DNA of 61,756 bases, taken from assembly GCA_002407855.1 (NCBI GenBank), contig DHPF01000010.1, positions 1 through 61,756 on the forward strand. The letters are read 5' to 3'. The position numbers and the translations under genes are program-made. The DNA is from Bacteroidales bacterium UBA5371. GTDB lineage: Bacteria; Bacteroidota; Bacteroidia; Bacteroidales; P3. The notes under the pieces were generated by a model that did no database searches, had not been told where the DNA came from, and was given only the letters and a program-made list of their open reading frames with translations. Each line of letters opens with the position of its first letter. Position 1 is the stretch's first letter. Below, piece after piece: positions 14,849 through 24,092 of this stretch.

Positions 14849-16502
14849 AATAATCTGCAAGAACACAGATTCAAAACTATTAGTTCCCTTTGGTTCAACT
14901 TTAAGTGAGATTGAAAAGTTTGCAGGTGTCAAATCCAAGTACCCTTTGCTTGGAGCGTATGTAAATAATAAGGTTCAAAGTCTAAATTATAAGATTTATA
15001 TTTCAAAGACAATTGAGTTTATTGATATATCTAATTCAAATGGAAGGCGAATGTATGCAATGAGTTTAATGTTTGTGATGTATAAAGCCATAAAAGAACT
15101 CTACCCAAAGAGCAATTTAAAGATACATCACTCAATGTCCAATGGTTATTATTCTGAAATAGATGATATTGATGAGAAATTAGACAAACAAGCTGTATCT
15201 TCAATCAAAGAAAAGATGGTAGAGATAATTGAGAAAGATATAGTATTTAGGCGTAAGCATATTCCTGCTCAGGAATCTATAAATATTTTTCGTAAGGTTG
15301 GGTTAGAATTTAAAGCAGAATTAGTTAAAACAACCAATCGTTTGTATTTTGATATTGATTTACTTGATGAGACAATCAATAATTTTTATTATGCCTTAGT
15401 GCCTTCAACATCCTATTTGAAGGTCTTTGATTTGGTTCCCTTTGATAATGGTCTCCTATTAATAATGCCCGACAAGAAGAATCCAGAAAAAGCATATAAG
15501 AATAGAGATAAACAAGAGAAAATATACTCTGTTTTTAAGGAGCATAAGCAATGGATAAAGATATTGGGGATATCTTATGTTAGTGAATTGAATAAGGTGG
15601 TTGATGATAAGGGATATAATAGGCTGATTCAGGTTTCGGAAGCTCTTCACGAAAAGAAGTATTCGCAAATAGCCGATGAAATATACAAAAGAAAGGATGA
15701 GGTAAAGATAGTTCTTTTAGCAGGACCTTCTTCTTCGGGAAAAACTACAAGTTGTCGTAGGATTTCAACACAATTGTCTGTGCTTGGCTTTAACCCAATC
15801 CAACTTTCCTTAGATGACTATTTTGTGGATAGGGAATTTACTCCCAAAAAGGAAAATGGCGACTACGACTTTGAAGCTTTGGAGGCATTAGATATGGATT
15901 TGTTTAATAGCCAAATACAAGAGCTTATGAAAGGAAACGAAGTCTCTATACCACGATTTGACTTTAAGACAGGCAAGAAAACATATAACGGAAAGAAAAT
16001 AAAACCTCAGAAAAATACAATCTTTATCATTGAAGGCATTCACGCACTCAACCCTAAGCTAACAGAGCATATTGACAAGAAGTATAAATATAATGTATTT
16101 GTTTCGGCACTTACTCAAATTTCAATAGATGAACATAATCTTATAAGCAGTAGCGATAATCGTTTGATAAGAAGGATTGTAAGAGATTATAGTTATAGGG
16201 GATATTCGGCAACTGAAACATTGAATAGGTGGCAAAGCGTTAGAGAAGGGGAAGAGAAGCATATATTCCCTTTCCAAGAAAATGCAGATAGTATATTCAA
16301 CTCTTCTCTTTTATATGAATTGGGCGTGTTGAAGAATTATGCAAGACCTCTTTTAGTAGAAGTTCCTCAAAATGAACCTTGCTATGCTGATGCAAAAAGA
16401 CTATTATATTTTCTTTCAAATTTCAAAACGATTGATGATAAATCCATTCCACCAACCTCAATTCTCAGAGAATTTTTAGGAGGTTCGAGTTTTGAATATT
16501 AA
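14832..16502 (+). CDS. Nucleoside kinase with ThrRS-like N terminus
   Basis: A 556-residue protein. Residues 1-60 resemble a TGS domain; next is a segment with HHSMSNGYY resembling the threonyl-tRNA synthetase editing region; the C-terminal part is a uridine kinase/phosphoribulokinase-type domain with P-loop LAGPSSSGKTT and the nucleoside-binding DDYFVDREFT. Bacteroidota and Firmicutes have such fused nucleoside kinases, likely salvaging pyrimidine nucleosides. The start may be 14832 or 14841, both overlapping tcdA; longer upstream starts would lie deep inside tcdA. Confidence 0.82.
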   Translation: MPEMIEIICKNTDSKLLVPFGSTLSEIEKFAGVKSKYPLLGAYVNNKVQSLNYKIYISKTIEFIDISNSNGRRMYAMSLMFVMYKAIKELYPKSNLKIHHSMSNGYYSEIDDIDEKLDKQAVSSIKEKMVEIIEKDIVFRRKHIPAQESINIFRKVGLEFKAELVKTTNRLYFDIDLLDETINNFYYALVPSTSYLKVFDLVPFDNGLLLIMPDKKNPEKAYKNRDKQEKIYSVFKEHKQWIKILGISYVSELNKVVDDKGYNRLIQVSEALHEKKYSQIADEIYKRKDEVKIVLLAGPSSSGKTTSCRRISTQLSVLGFNPIQLSLDDYFVDREFTPKKENGDYDFEALEALDMDLFNSQIQELMKGNEVSIPRFDFKTGKKTYNGKKIKPQKNTIFIIEGIHALNPKLTEHIDKKYKYNVFVSALTQISIDEHNLISSSDNRLIRRIVRDYSYRGYSATETLNRWQSVREGEEKHIFPFQENADSIFNSSLLYELGVLKNYARPLLVEVPQNEPCYADAKRLLYFLSNFKTIDDKSIPPTSILREFLGGSSFEY

Positions 16503-16680
16503 AGTTTTTGAACAATAAATCCTTTTATATCTCGTTAAATAATAAAGAGTTTGAAAGTTGCTAACAAATAAAGAAAAAAAATATTTGATTAAAATTTGTG
16601 CAGAATGCAAAAATGCAGTAATTTAGCAACCTAAAAATAGTAGAAAATAAAGATAGATTAACATAAAAGCCTAACGGATT

Positions 16681-17373
16681 ATGGAATTAAAAAAAACAGA
16701 CAAAGCAAATCTTGAAAACAAGAAAGCTTTATTCGTTCAAATAGGATTGGTTTTAGCATTAAGCGTAACCATATTTGCTTTTGAGTATAAGACTTATGAG
16801 CAAAAAGAATCTACATTAGTAGAAAGACAGGCTGTTCAAGAAGTTGAAGAAATTGTAATGCAAACTCAAGAAGATACACCTCCACCTCCACCAGAAGATG
16901 TTCCAGCTCCTGAGACCACAGAGTTTGAAATTGTGGAAGATGACCAAAAGATAGAAAATGAGTTTAAGGTTACAAGCTTTGAGCAAACAGCTAACGTAAC
17001 AGCAACTGTTGGAAAGATTGAGATAGATGTAATAGAAGAAGACATAGAAAAAGAAGAAACCATTTTTACTGTTGTGGAAGAGGAAGCAGGTTTCCCTGGT
17101 GGCTATGAAAAACTCTTAGAATACTTGGGTAAATCTATAAAATACCCTCAACAAGCCAGAGAAACAGGAACCAGAGGTAGAGTTACACTAACCTTTGTTG
17201 TGGAAAAAGACGGCTCAATTACTGACATAAAAGTTTTGCGTGATATTGGCTCAGGTTGTGGCGAAGAAGCAAAGAGAGTTGTACAAGCAATGCCAAAATG
17301 GAAACCAGCAAAACAAAGAGGAAAAGCAGTAAGACAACAATTCGTTTTACCTGTAACATTTAATCTTCAATAA
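16681..17373 (+). CDS. Energy transducer TonB
   Basis: A 230-residue protein with one N-terminal membrane segment (about 22-41, ALFVQIGLVLALSVTIFAFE), a Pro/Glu-rich periplasmic linker (PPPPPEDVPAPE) and a C-terminal TonB domain (about 140-230: PGGYEKLLEYLGKSIKYP ... VLPVTFNLQ). It passes proton-motive energy to outer-membrane receptors. ExbB/ExbD are not encoded nearby. A terminator follows at 17399-17435. Confidence 0.9.
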   Translation: MELKKTDKANLENKKALFVQIGLVLALSVTIFAFEYKTYEQKESTLVERQAVQEVEEIVMQTQEDTPPPPPEDVPAPETTEFEIVEDDQKIENEFKVTSFEQTANVTATVGKIEIDVIEEDIEKEETIFTVVEEEAGFPGGYEKLLEYLGKSIKYPQQARETGTRGRVTLTFVVEKDGSITDIKVLRDIGSGCGEEAKRVVQAMPKWKPAKQRGKAVRQQFVLPVTFNLQ

Positions 17374-17398
17374 AGAATTTCATAAGGTTTTAATTTTA

Positions 17399-17435
17399 AA
17401 CATCAAGTATTGGTATAAATACTTGATGTTTTTTT
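17399..17435 (+). terminator. Rho-independent terminator after tonB
   Basis: Stem AACATCAAGTAT/ATACTTGATGTT (17399-17410 with 17419-17430), 8-base loop, then a T run. Perfect 12-bp stem. Confidence 0.9.
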
Positions 17436-17487
17436 ATTCTCTAAGCCTTTCCTTATGATAAGATTTCCAAAACAAAACCAAACTTCT

Positions 17488-17495
17488 TACCTTTG
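17488..17495 (+). promoter_or_regulatory. -7 element of the ABC-F gene
   Basis: TACCTTTG matches TAnnTTTG, 37 bases before the start at 17533. Confidence 0.55.
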
Positions 17496-17532
17496 CAAAT
17501 TAATTGCATAAACTCTAAAACTAAGAACTTTA

Positions 17533-19476
17533 ATGATTACAATAAATAACCTATCCATATATTTCTCTGGAATATGTCTTTTTGATAATATCTCTTTTGT
17601 AATTGCCGATAAAGATAGAATAGGACTTGTCGGAAAGAATGGTGCAGGCAAAAGCACGCTATTAAAAATCCTTGCCTCGATACAAGAACCCGAAACAGGT
17701 ACAATTATAATCCCTGACTCCCAAACCATAGGTTATTTGCCTCAGGAAATGATACCATCTTCCTCAATGACCATTATAGAGGAGGCACTTACAGCTTTTG
17801 AAGAGGTGAATCTCTTAGAAAAGAAAATAGATAGGCTAAATGAAGAAATTAATCAAAGGACAGATTATCAGAGTCAATATTACCATAATCTGCTTCACCT
17901 ACAATACGAAGCCAACGAACGATTGATGCTTATAGATGCAGTCAATGCCGAAGCCCAAGCAGAAAAAATACTATTAGGGTTAGGATTTACAAGGAGTGAT
18001 TTTAATAGGAAGGTAACAGAGTTTAGCTCGGGGTGGCAGATGAGAGTAGAGCTTGCGAAGATACTTCTTAAAAAACCTGATGTAATTCTTTTGGACGAAC
18101 CCACAAATCATTTAGATATTGAGTCAATTCAGTGGCTTGAAAACTTCCTAATTAATTATTTTGGGGCAGTGGTATTAGTCTCGCACGATAGGACATTTCT
18201 TGACAAAATAACAAAACGCACCATTGAGATAACAGCAGGGAAGATATACGATTACAAGGTTCCTTACTCCGATTATGTAGTCCTTCTTAGGCAAAGAAGA
18301 GAAACTCAGCAGGCTATTTTAACTAATCAACAAAGACAAATAGCCGAAATAGAGAAGTTTGTAGAAAGATTTCGCTATAAGGCAACCAAAGCCAAGCAAG
18401 TGCAATCGCGTATCAAACTCATAGAGAAGATGGAGCTTGAAGCCATAGATGAGATAGATACTTCCACAATTCATTTTCGTTTTCCCCCAGCTCCTCATTC
18501 CGGAAAGATAGTAGTTCAAATAAAGAACTTAGGGAAAAAGTATGGAGAAAAACAAGTACTCAAAGATGTTAATATAATAATTGAAAGAGGAGAGAAGATT
18601 GCCTTCGTTGGTAAGAATGGGGAGGGAAAGAGTACGCTTTCAAAAATAATTGTTGGAGAAATAAATGATTATAGTGGAGAATACAAAGAAGGACATCAGG
18701 TTTCAATAGGCTATTTTGCACAAAACCAGACTGCTCTCTTAGATGGAAATAAAACAGTGTTTGAGACCATTGACGAGGTTGCAACAGGTGATATTCGCTC
18801 TAAGATAAGAAATATTTTAGGTAGCTTTCTTTTTGGAGAGGAGGATATAGATAAGAAAGTGAAAGTGCTTTCGGGGGGAGAGAAATCACGACTGGCTCTT
18901 GCTAAACTAATACTTTCTCCGGTTAATCTCTTAGTTTTGGACGAGCCAACCAATCATTTGGATATGGATTCAAAGGACATACTAAAAAATGCTTTAATTC
19001 GCTACGATGGAACTCTAATTATAGTTTCGCATGACAGGGATTTTCTTCAAGGGCTTACCGATACTCTCTATGAATTTCGCAATAAACACATAACAGAGTT
19101 TCGTGGAGATATATTTGAATACCTTCAACACCGCAAGATAGAAGACCTTAAATCCTTAGAACTTGTCAAGGCTCAAACCTCTCAGAGTAAGGAAGCTGCC
19201 ATTTCTCAAAACAAGATAGAATATCAAAATAATAAAGAAGCAGAACGTGAATTGCGGAAGATTAAAACTAAGATAGAAAAAACCGAAAGTGAAATACAGA
19301 CCCTTGAAAACGAGATAAAAGAAATGGATAATAAACTTTCCAATACAGAGTTTTTAGAAAAAGCAGTTATAGACGAAGCCTTTTACAAGACATATCAAAC
19401 TAAAAAGGACAATCTTGTAAAGGCAATGAACCTTTGGGAAGAACTATCCTTAGAATTGGAAGAAAGGCAGAGGTAA
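17533..19476 (+). CDS. ABC-F family ATPase (Uup/EttA type)
   Basis: A 647-residue soluble protein with two ABC cassettes. Walker A motifs are GKNGAGKST (about 34-42) and VGKNGEGKST (about 360); signatures are FSSGWQMR and LSGGEKSR, each followed by LLDEPTNHLD or LVLDEPTNHLD. A linker with basic helices lies between the cassettes and a coiled coil closes the protein (about 545-645). ABC-F proteins act on the ribosome in translation or antibiotic protection. The C-terminal coiled coil favours a Uup-like role in this case. No transmembrane domain. Confidence 0.92.
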   Translation: MITINNLSIYFSGICLFDNISFVIADKDRIGLVGKNGAGKSTLLKILASIQEPETGTIIIPDSQTIGYLPQEMIPSSSMTIIEEALTAFEEVNLLEKKIDRLNEEINQRTDYQSQYYHNLLHLQYEANERLMLIDAVNAEAQAEKILLGLGFTRSDFNRKVTEFSSGWQMRVELAKILLKKPDVILLDEPTNHLDIESIQWLENFLINYFGAVVLVSHDRTFLDKITKRTIEITAGKIYDYKVPYSDYVVLLRQRRETQQAILTNQQRQIAEIEKFVERFRYKATKAKQVQSRIKLIEKMELEAIDEIDTSTIHFRFPPAPHSGKIVVQIKNLGKKYGEKQVLKDVNIIIERGEKIAFVGKNGEGKSTLSKIIVGEINDYSGEYKEGHQVSIGYFAQNQTALLDGNKTVFETIDEVATGDIRSKIRNILGSFLFGEEDIDKKVKVLSGGEKSRLALAKLILSPVNLLVLDEPTNHLDMDSKDILKNALIRYDGTLIIVSHDRDFLQGLTDTLYEFRNKHITEFRGDIFEYLQHRKIEDLKSLELVKAQTSQSKEAAISQNKIEYQNNKEAERELRKIKTKIEKTESEIQTLENEIKEMDNKLSNTEFLEKAVIDEAFYKTYQTKKDNLVKAMNLWEELSLELEERQR

Positions 19477-19598
19477 ATCTCAATTAGAGCAATATTTCTT
19501 AAAGAGTTCAAAATTTAGGTCTAATAATCAGATTTATATTGTCAAACTATTACAAACAAATTAGAAGAGTTAGTATTTGTTTTGTTAATGATATTTTA

Positions 19599-19699
19599 TT
19601 GAAGTCAAGAGTTGGGAAAATGAAATCAAAAGATAATTTCTTGAAATCAAAAGACAAATTTTTGAAATCAAGAGATAATTTCCTAAAATAAGGATTTAA
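19599..19699. repeat. 21-bp tandem array C (4-5 units)
   Basis: Units start at 19599, 19620, 19641, 19662 and 19683, all 21 bp apart; the core is TGAAATCAAAAGATAATTTC in the second. The last, degenerate unit runs up to the stop codon of the convergent AlkD-like gene. The spacer lies between two convergent genes. Confidence 0.9.
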
Positions 19700-20380
19700 T
19701 TATTTCTTTATTCTTGCTATTGTTTTAGGGTTTGAAAGTTCTCTAAGGGCATCTTTTCCTATCTTTCTGTGGGTAGGATTTTCGGAAAGGGATAGTTTTT
19801 CTGATAGTTCCAAAGCATAAGGGTGCAAGAAAAGACTTCGTTTGCCTATCTGCCTTAAAGCCCAATTGACAGCCTTCCAAACAAAATTTCTTTCATCAAA
19901 AGCATACTCTTCAATTAAAGGTAGAAACTCTAAGAAATCTTTATCTGGTTTTTTCTTTAATCCTATTGCTAAACCAGCTATTAAAGAAAATGACGTCCTT
20001 CTAATATACTCTTTTTCACTCTTGCAATATTGAAATACTTTTTCATCAGCAAAAGGTGTATAGCGATAAAGATTATAGCAAGCTCCATCAACAATTGCCC
20101 AGTTGTCAAAATCTTTTGTCCAAAGGTCTATTTGCTTAGAAGTTATTTGATTTTTATCAGCTATTAATGTTGCCAGCATTCTTGCCTCGTGATATTCTTT
20201 TTGCCATAGTTCAAGTGCAAGAGGATGATTTGTTTTTATTTCTTTTGCAATTCTACGCATATCAGGAGCAGATATTCCAATAATCTTTCCTCCTTTTACT
20301 CCAAAATACTCTGCTTTTTCTATTTTATCCTTATCGGAAAGAGATAAAAGATGTTTTATTACTTTGTCTGCCTCAGTCAT
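19700..20380 (-). CDS. AlkD-like DNA glycosylase (HEAT-repeat)
   Basis: A 226-residue all-helical protein of the DNA alkylation repair family. Helical repeats contain LWTKDFDNWAIVDGACYNLY and WKAVNWALRQIGKRS, which carry the Trp and Asp positions used by AlkD to remove alkylated bases without base flipping. Length matches. It overlaps none of its neighbours and starts 6 bases past the preceding gene's stop, so it is likely cotranscribed with the phosphatase-like gene. Confidence 0.85.
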   Translation of the reverse strand: MTEADKVIKHLLSLSDKDKIEKAEYFGVKGGKIIGISAPDMRRIAKEIKTNHPLALELWQKEYHEARMLATLIADKNQITSKQIDLWTKDFDNWAIVDGACYNLYRYTPFADEKVFQYCKSEKEYIRRTSFSLIAGLAIGLKKKPDKDFLEFLPLIEEYAFDERNFVWKAVNWALRQIGKRSLFLHPYALELSEKLSLSENPTHRKIGKDALRELSNPKTIARIKK

Positions 20381-20386
20381 TGATGA

Positions 20387-21396
20387 TTATTTCTTTGAGG
20401 TTATAAGTTTGAGAAAGATTGGGAAATGATCACTTATCCCTGCTTGATACTTATATCCCTTATAGGTGCTAAATGGAGTTATTGCTACTTTGTCAGGGTT
20501 CTTATCTATCATAAAATCAGGCATAAATATATGTGAATTGGTTGAAAGGGTATCTATTTTTTGTAATAATTCTTTGCTAACTAAGAACTGGTCAAAGTTT
20601 AGTGTCTGTCCTGAATAGGTATAGGAACCTCTTTTGCCTTTATCCTTTTTCATAAGATTGGTAAAAAGAGGATTGTGATTTGTGTATCCCTTTGTTTTAA
20701 ACCCTTCTTCCACTGTTTTATCCCAAGGGTTATCGTTGAAGTCTCCCATAATCAAGATGTTTTTTTCTCCCTTATCATAAAGTTCCTTTGCTCTCTTGTA
20801 TATTATTTCAAAGATTGCTTTACGCAAGGGTTTATTTCTATCTCTATTACGTCGTGAAGGAGCGTGAACAACAAATATATGTAGAGGTAAATTATTTAGA
20901 ACACCATTAACATAGAGTATATCACGAGTTGGTTCATCAATTATTAGGGAGCTATCTATAATAATGCTTTCGTGCTTTATCACCTTAAACTTATCCTTAC
21001 GGTATATCATAGCAACATCCATTCCTCTTATGTCCTTTGAGTTATAGTGTATGTATTGATAGCTACCTTTCCTTAGAGGAGAGTCATTGCATAAGGCATC
21101 TAAAACTCTATCGCTTTCAATTTCGCAAAGTCCAATAATAGCAGGAAGATTGCCTTTTGATACAGCAATATAGGTCTTAGCTAAGAGGTCTTTCTTCAAA
21201 TTGAAACGCTCCCAGTTCCAATTGCGAGGGGAGTTAAAAGTGAAGGCATCATCATTTGTTAATGTGTCATCAGTAGGGAAAAAAAGTTTTCGCAATTGTG
21301 AAAGACAATTGTTTCGGTTTGTGATTTTAGCAGTAAGGGTACAAGCATAATTAATATTATAAGATAATATTTAGTTAGGGTATTAAAAGGTCTCAC
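20387..21396 (-). pseudogene. Endonuclease/exonuclease/phosphatase family protein with a frameshift
   Basis: The main frame (20387-21295) encodes an EEP fold: IIGLCEIES, MGDFNDNPWD, and a final SDHFPIFLKL. It has no proper start. In the next frame upstream a GTG at 21396, 11 bases from the gcvT stop, begins an in-frame signal peptide (MRPFNTLTKYYLIILIMLVP...) and continues to FHNCENFF, which matches the conserved N-terminal NVENLFD pattern. The two frames meet at a run of seven T on the coding strand (21279-21285); eight would restore one protein with conserved spacing. It may be a sequencing error, a phase-variable tract or a real loss. Confidence 0.8.
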
Positions 21397-21407
21397 AAGG
21401 TTTTTAG

Positions 21408-22511
21408 TTACCCTTTATAGAAAGGCATTTTTACAACTATTGCTTTGAGGAGTTTGTCTCTAACTTTAATGAATATCTCTGTGTCTTTCTTGCTGAAAGC
21501 AGTCTGAACATGGGCTGTTCCAATGGCTTTTCCAACTGATGGAGCTTGTGTTCCCGAACAAACCTTTCCTATTACATTGCCTTCTGAATCGCAAACTTCG
21601 TATCCTTGACGAGGAATTCCTCTATCAATCATCTCAAAGCCTACGAGTTTCTTCTTAACTCCGTTTACTTTCTGACTTTCCAAGTATTCTCTATCTATAA
21701 AGTTATTTCCTTCTTCAAACTTTGTCATCCAGCCTAAGCCTGCCTCAATAGGAGAAGTCTCATCATCAATTTCGTGTCCGTACAAACAGAATCCCATTTC
21801 CAAACGAAGCGTATCCCTGCAACCAAGACCTGCTGGCATAATACCAAATTCTTTTCCAGCTTCAAACACTGCGTCCCAAATCTTAGAAGCATCCTTTGGT
21901 GCAAAGTAAATTTCACATCCGCCTGAACCAGTATAACCTGTTGTTGAAAGCAATACATTATCAATCCCTGCAAAGTTTAAGAACTTAAAGGTATAAAACT
22001 CCATATCTTCTATTGGAGTTGAGGTTAGTTTCTGCATTGCTTTAAGAGCCAAAGGCCCTTGAATAGCAAGTTGTGCATAAGAATCAGACTCGTTTGTAAA
22101 GTCCTTTCCCAATTCTAAGCCCATATCAACAGCTATCTTACTCATCCAATTCCAGTCCTTTTCAATGTTAGCTGCATTAGGAACCATAAAATATTCTTCC
22201 TTACTAATTCTATACACTAATATATCATCAACAATGCCTCCTTTTCCATTAGGCAATACCGTATAAAGTATCTTGCCATCGTAAAGAGAATCTATGTTGT
22301 TGGAAGTACAATATTGAATAAAATCATGAGCCTTTGGTCCCTTTGCTCTAAACTCTCCCATATGGGAAACGTCAAAGACCCCAACAGCATTTCTTACATT
22401 ATTATGTTCAACAACTAATCCTTCGTAGGAAATAGGCATATTGTAGCCTGCAAATTCAGCCATCTTAGCTCCTAATTCTATGTGCTTTTGTGTAAATGGT
22501 GTTTGTTTCAT
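21408..22511 (-). CDS. gcvT: Glycine cleavage system T protein (aminomethyltransferase)
   Basis: A 367-residue tetrahydrofolate-dependent enzyme releasing ammonia and methylene-THF from the H-protein-bound aminomethyl group. Recognisable are FDVSHMGEF, YTVLPNGKGGIVDDI, GYTGSGGCEIYF and RLEMGFCLYGHEID. Length is normal. The other gcv genes are not in the window. A promoter with -7 box 22556-22563 and CAAA at 22582-22585 (minus-strand TTTG) lies upstream. Confidence 0.95.
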   Translation of the reverse strand: MKQTPFTQKHIELGAKMAEFAGYNMPISYEGLVVEHNNVRNAVGVFDVSHMGEFRAKGPKAHDFIQYCTSNNIDSLYDGKILYTVLPNGKGGIVDDILVYRISKEEYFMVPNAANIEKDWNWMSKIAVDMGLELGKDFTNESDSYAQLAIQGPLALKAMQKLTSTPIEDMEFYTFKFLNFAGIDNVLLSTTGYTGSGGCEIYFAPKDASKIWDAVFEAGKEFGIMPAGLGCRDTLRLEMGFCLYGHEIDDETSPIEAGLGWMTKFEEGNNFIDREYLESQKVNGVKKKLVGFEMIDRGIPRQGYEVCDSEGNVIGKVCSGTQAPSVGKAIGTAHVQTAFSKKDTEIFIKVRDKLLKAIVVKMPFYKG

Positions 22512-22555
22512 ATTCTTTTATTCTATTAATATATTAAATCGTGATATTTGAAATG

Positions 22556-22585
22556 CAAAGTTAAATCTTTTATTTGTTATTCAAA
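22556..22585 (-). promoter_or_regulatory. gcvT promoter
   Basis: Minus strand: TAACTTTG (22556-22563) with TTTG (22582-22585) 18 bases upstream. It extends slightly into the lpxH-like gene end (22577), so gcvT can be transcribed independently. Confidence 0.55.
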
Positions 22586-23320
22586 GCTTTTTAATTTTAA
22601 ATCCTCTCCACACCAAAGAGCATAACCACTTTCATTAATCCAATCACTTAATATGATTAGCTTCTTTTCCTTCTCAAGAATATATTCCTTATTCAAATGA
22701 CGATGACCCAAGATAAAGTAATCTATATCCTTAGTTTTAAGGATTTCATTGCAATACTTGAATTGCAATTCTTCTTCTCCCTTATCTATTAAATCATATT
22801 CTGAATGTGATTTCCTACTACTCTTAGACCAAGCATTACCAAAAGCTATTGCCCAACGAGGATGAATGGAAGCAAACATAATCCTGATAATTTTAGACCC
22901 AAAAAGTCTTTTCATAAATAGATATTTCTTGTCTGTTAAATCAAACCCATCTCCATGAGCCAAAAAGAAATTTTTCCCATCAATAGTTATTTCATATTCT
23001 TTTGTATGAACAATCATTCCTATCTCTTTCTGAAAGTAATCTCTTATCCATTGGTCGTGGTTGCCTGTAAAGAAATGCACAGGCGTTCCTCTATCAACAA
23101 TGGAAGCCAAAGTGCCAAGCAAGCGAACATAATACTTAGGCACAACATATTTGTATTCGTGCCAAAAGTCAAAAATATCCCCAAGCAAGTAAATTACTTT
23201 TGCATCTTTTTCTGCCTCTAAAAGAAATCGTACTAACTTCTTTTCTCTTACCAAAGAGGCTTCGTAGTTAGGTACTCCTAAGTGAGTGTCAGCAACAAAA
23301 TAATGTTTGTTCTTTATCAT
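22577..23320 (-). CDS. lpxH: UDP-2,3-diacylglucosamine diphosphatase-like metallophosphatase
   Basis: A 247-residue calcineurin-like phosphoesterase. The metal-binding motifs appear in order: ADTHLG (10-15), GDIFDFWHE, TGNHDQW, LAHGDGFD and LGHRHLN. LpxH hydrolyses UDP-diacylglucosamine to lipid X, the step before LpxB. The symbol is likely for this phylum but the assignment to LpxH versus a related phosphatase rests on motif pattern. Its start overlaps the lipoprotein gene by 4 bases. Confidence 0.82.
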   Translation of the reverse strand: MIKNKHYFVADTHLGVPNYEASLVREKKLVRFLLEAEKDAKVIYLLGDIFDFWHEYKYVVPKYYVRLLGTLASIVDRGTPVHFFTGNHDQWIRDYFQKEIGMIVHTKEYEITIDGKNFFLAHGDGFDLTDKKYLFMKRLFGSKIIRIMFASIHPRWAIAFGNAWSKSSRKSHSEYDLIDKGEEELQFKYCNEILKTKDIDYFILGHRHLNKEYILEKEKKLIILSDWINESGYALWCGEDLKLKSFE

Positions 23321-24081
23321 TTCTTATTAGCTAATTTAGATTTGTTTTCAATTGTATCTTGTTGAGATTTTAGTTTTGCTTTTTCAATTAAGTTTTTAAG
23401 CCCAATTGTATGCTGATTATTAGGATAGGTTTTATTCAATTGCTCATAAACTTGCTCGTAAACGTTTAGGTCATTTGTTAAACTAAAAAGATAATGATTG
23501 TCAAACAATCGGTAAAGAGCAATAATACAAGCAAGCGAACCCTTATTGGTATCTATAAACTTTTTGATTATACTTCTTTGGCGTATTTCCAATATATTAT
23601 ATTGTTCAAGTAAATTCTCTTTCACTTGGTCAATATTCTCTGAGTACTTATTCTCGTGAAGAGTTTGTTTGATTTCAGCCAATATAGCATTGGTATTTAT
23701 GTATTCTTGATTTAATTTATGCAATAGTTCTGAATCCTTTGAGTTCTTTATGGTATAAGAACTTGAAAGGGCATTGAAATAACCATTAATTATAATATCC
23801 TCTTGCTTATTAGGAATTATAGTTATATAATCATTTGGATTTGCCAACAAAACAAAAATTGAAGCCTCTTGTAACTTATAGCTAAACTTAAACTTTCCCT
23901 TGTTGTCAATAATAATAGTGTCTAATGGTTTTAATCCTTGCCCTGTCATCTCTAAGAAATAAAGAGGCTTCTCTGCACCATTATTTAATTCTCCACTAAT
24001 TTGAAAACTATCCTTATCAATCTTATTACAACCTGCAATAAAACTTACAGCCAAACCCACTAATATTAATAATCTCTTCAT
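23317..24081 (-). CDS. DUF4369-domain lipoprotein
   Basis: A 254-residue protein with a lipoprotein signal ending FIAGC (Cys18). Residues 25-120 form the DUF4369 beta region (FQISGELNNGAEKPLYF ... GKFKFSYKL) found in many Bacteroidota lipoproteins, often ahead of thioredoxin domains; here no thioredoxin domain follows, only a helical region. It follows aroC at 11 bases and overlaps the lpxH-like gene. Function unknown. Confidence 0.78.
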   Translation of the reverse strand: MKRLLILVGLAVSFIAGCNKIDKDSFQISGELNNGAEKPLYFLEMTGQGLKPLDTIIIDNKGKFKFSYKLQEASIFVLLANPNDYITIIPNKQEDIIINGYFNALSSSYTIKNSKDSELLHKLNQEYINTNAILAEIKQTLHENKYSENIDQVKENLLEQYNILEIRQRSIIKKFIDTNKGSLACIIALYRLFDNHYLFSLTNDLNVYEQVYEQLNKTYPNNQHTIGLKNLIEKAKLKSQQDTIENKSKLANKK

Positions 24082-24092
24082 CTGTATTATTT

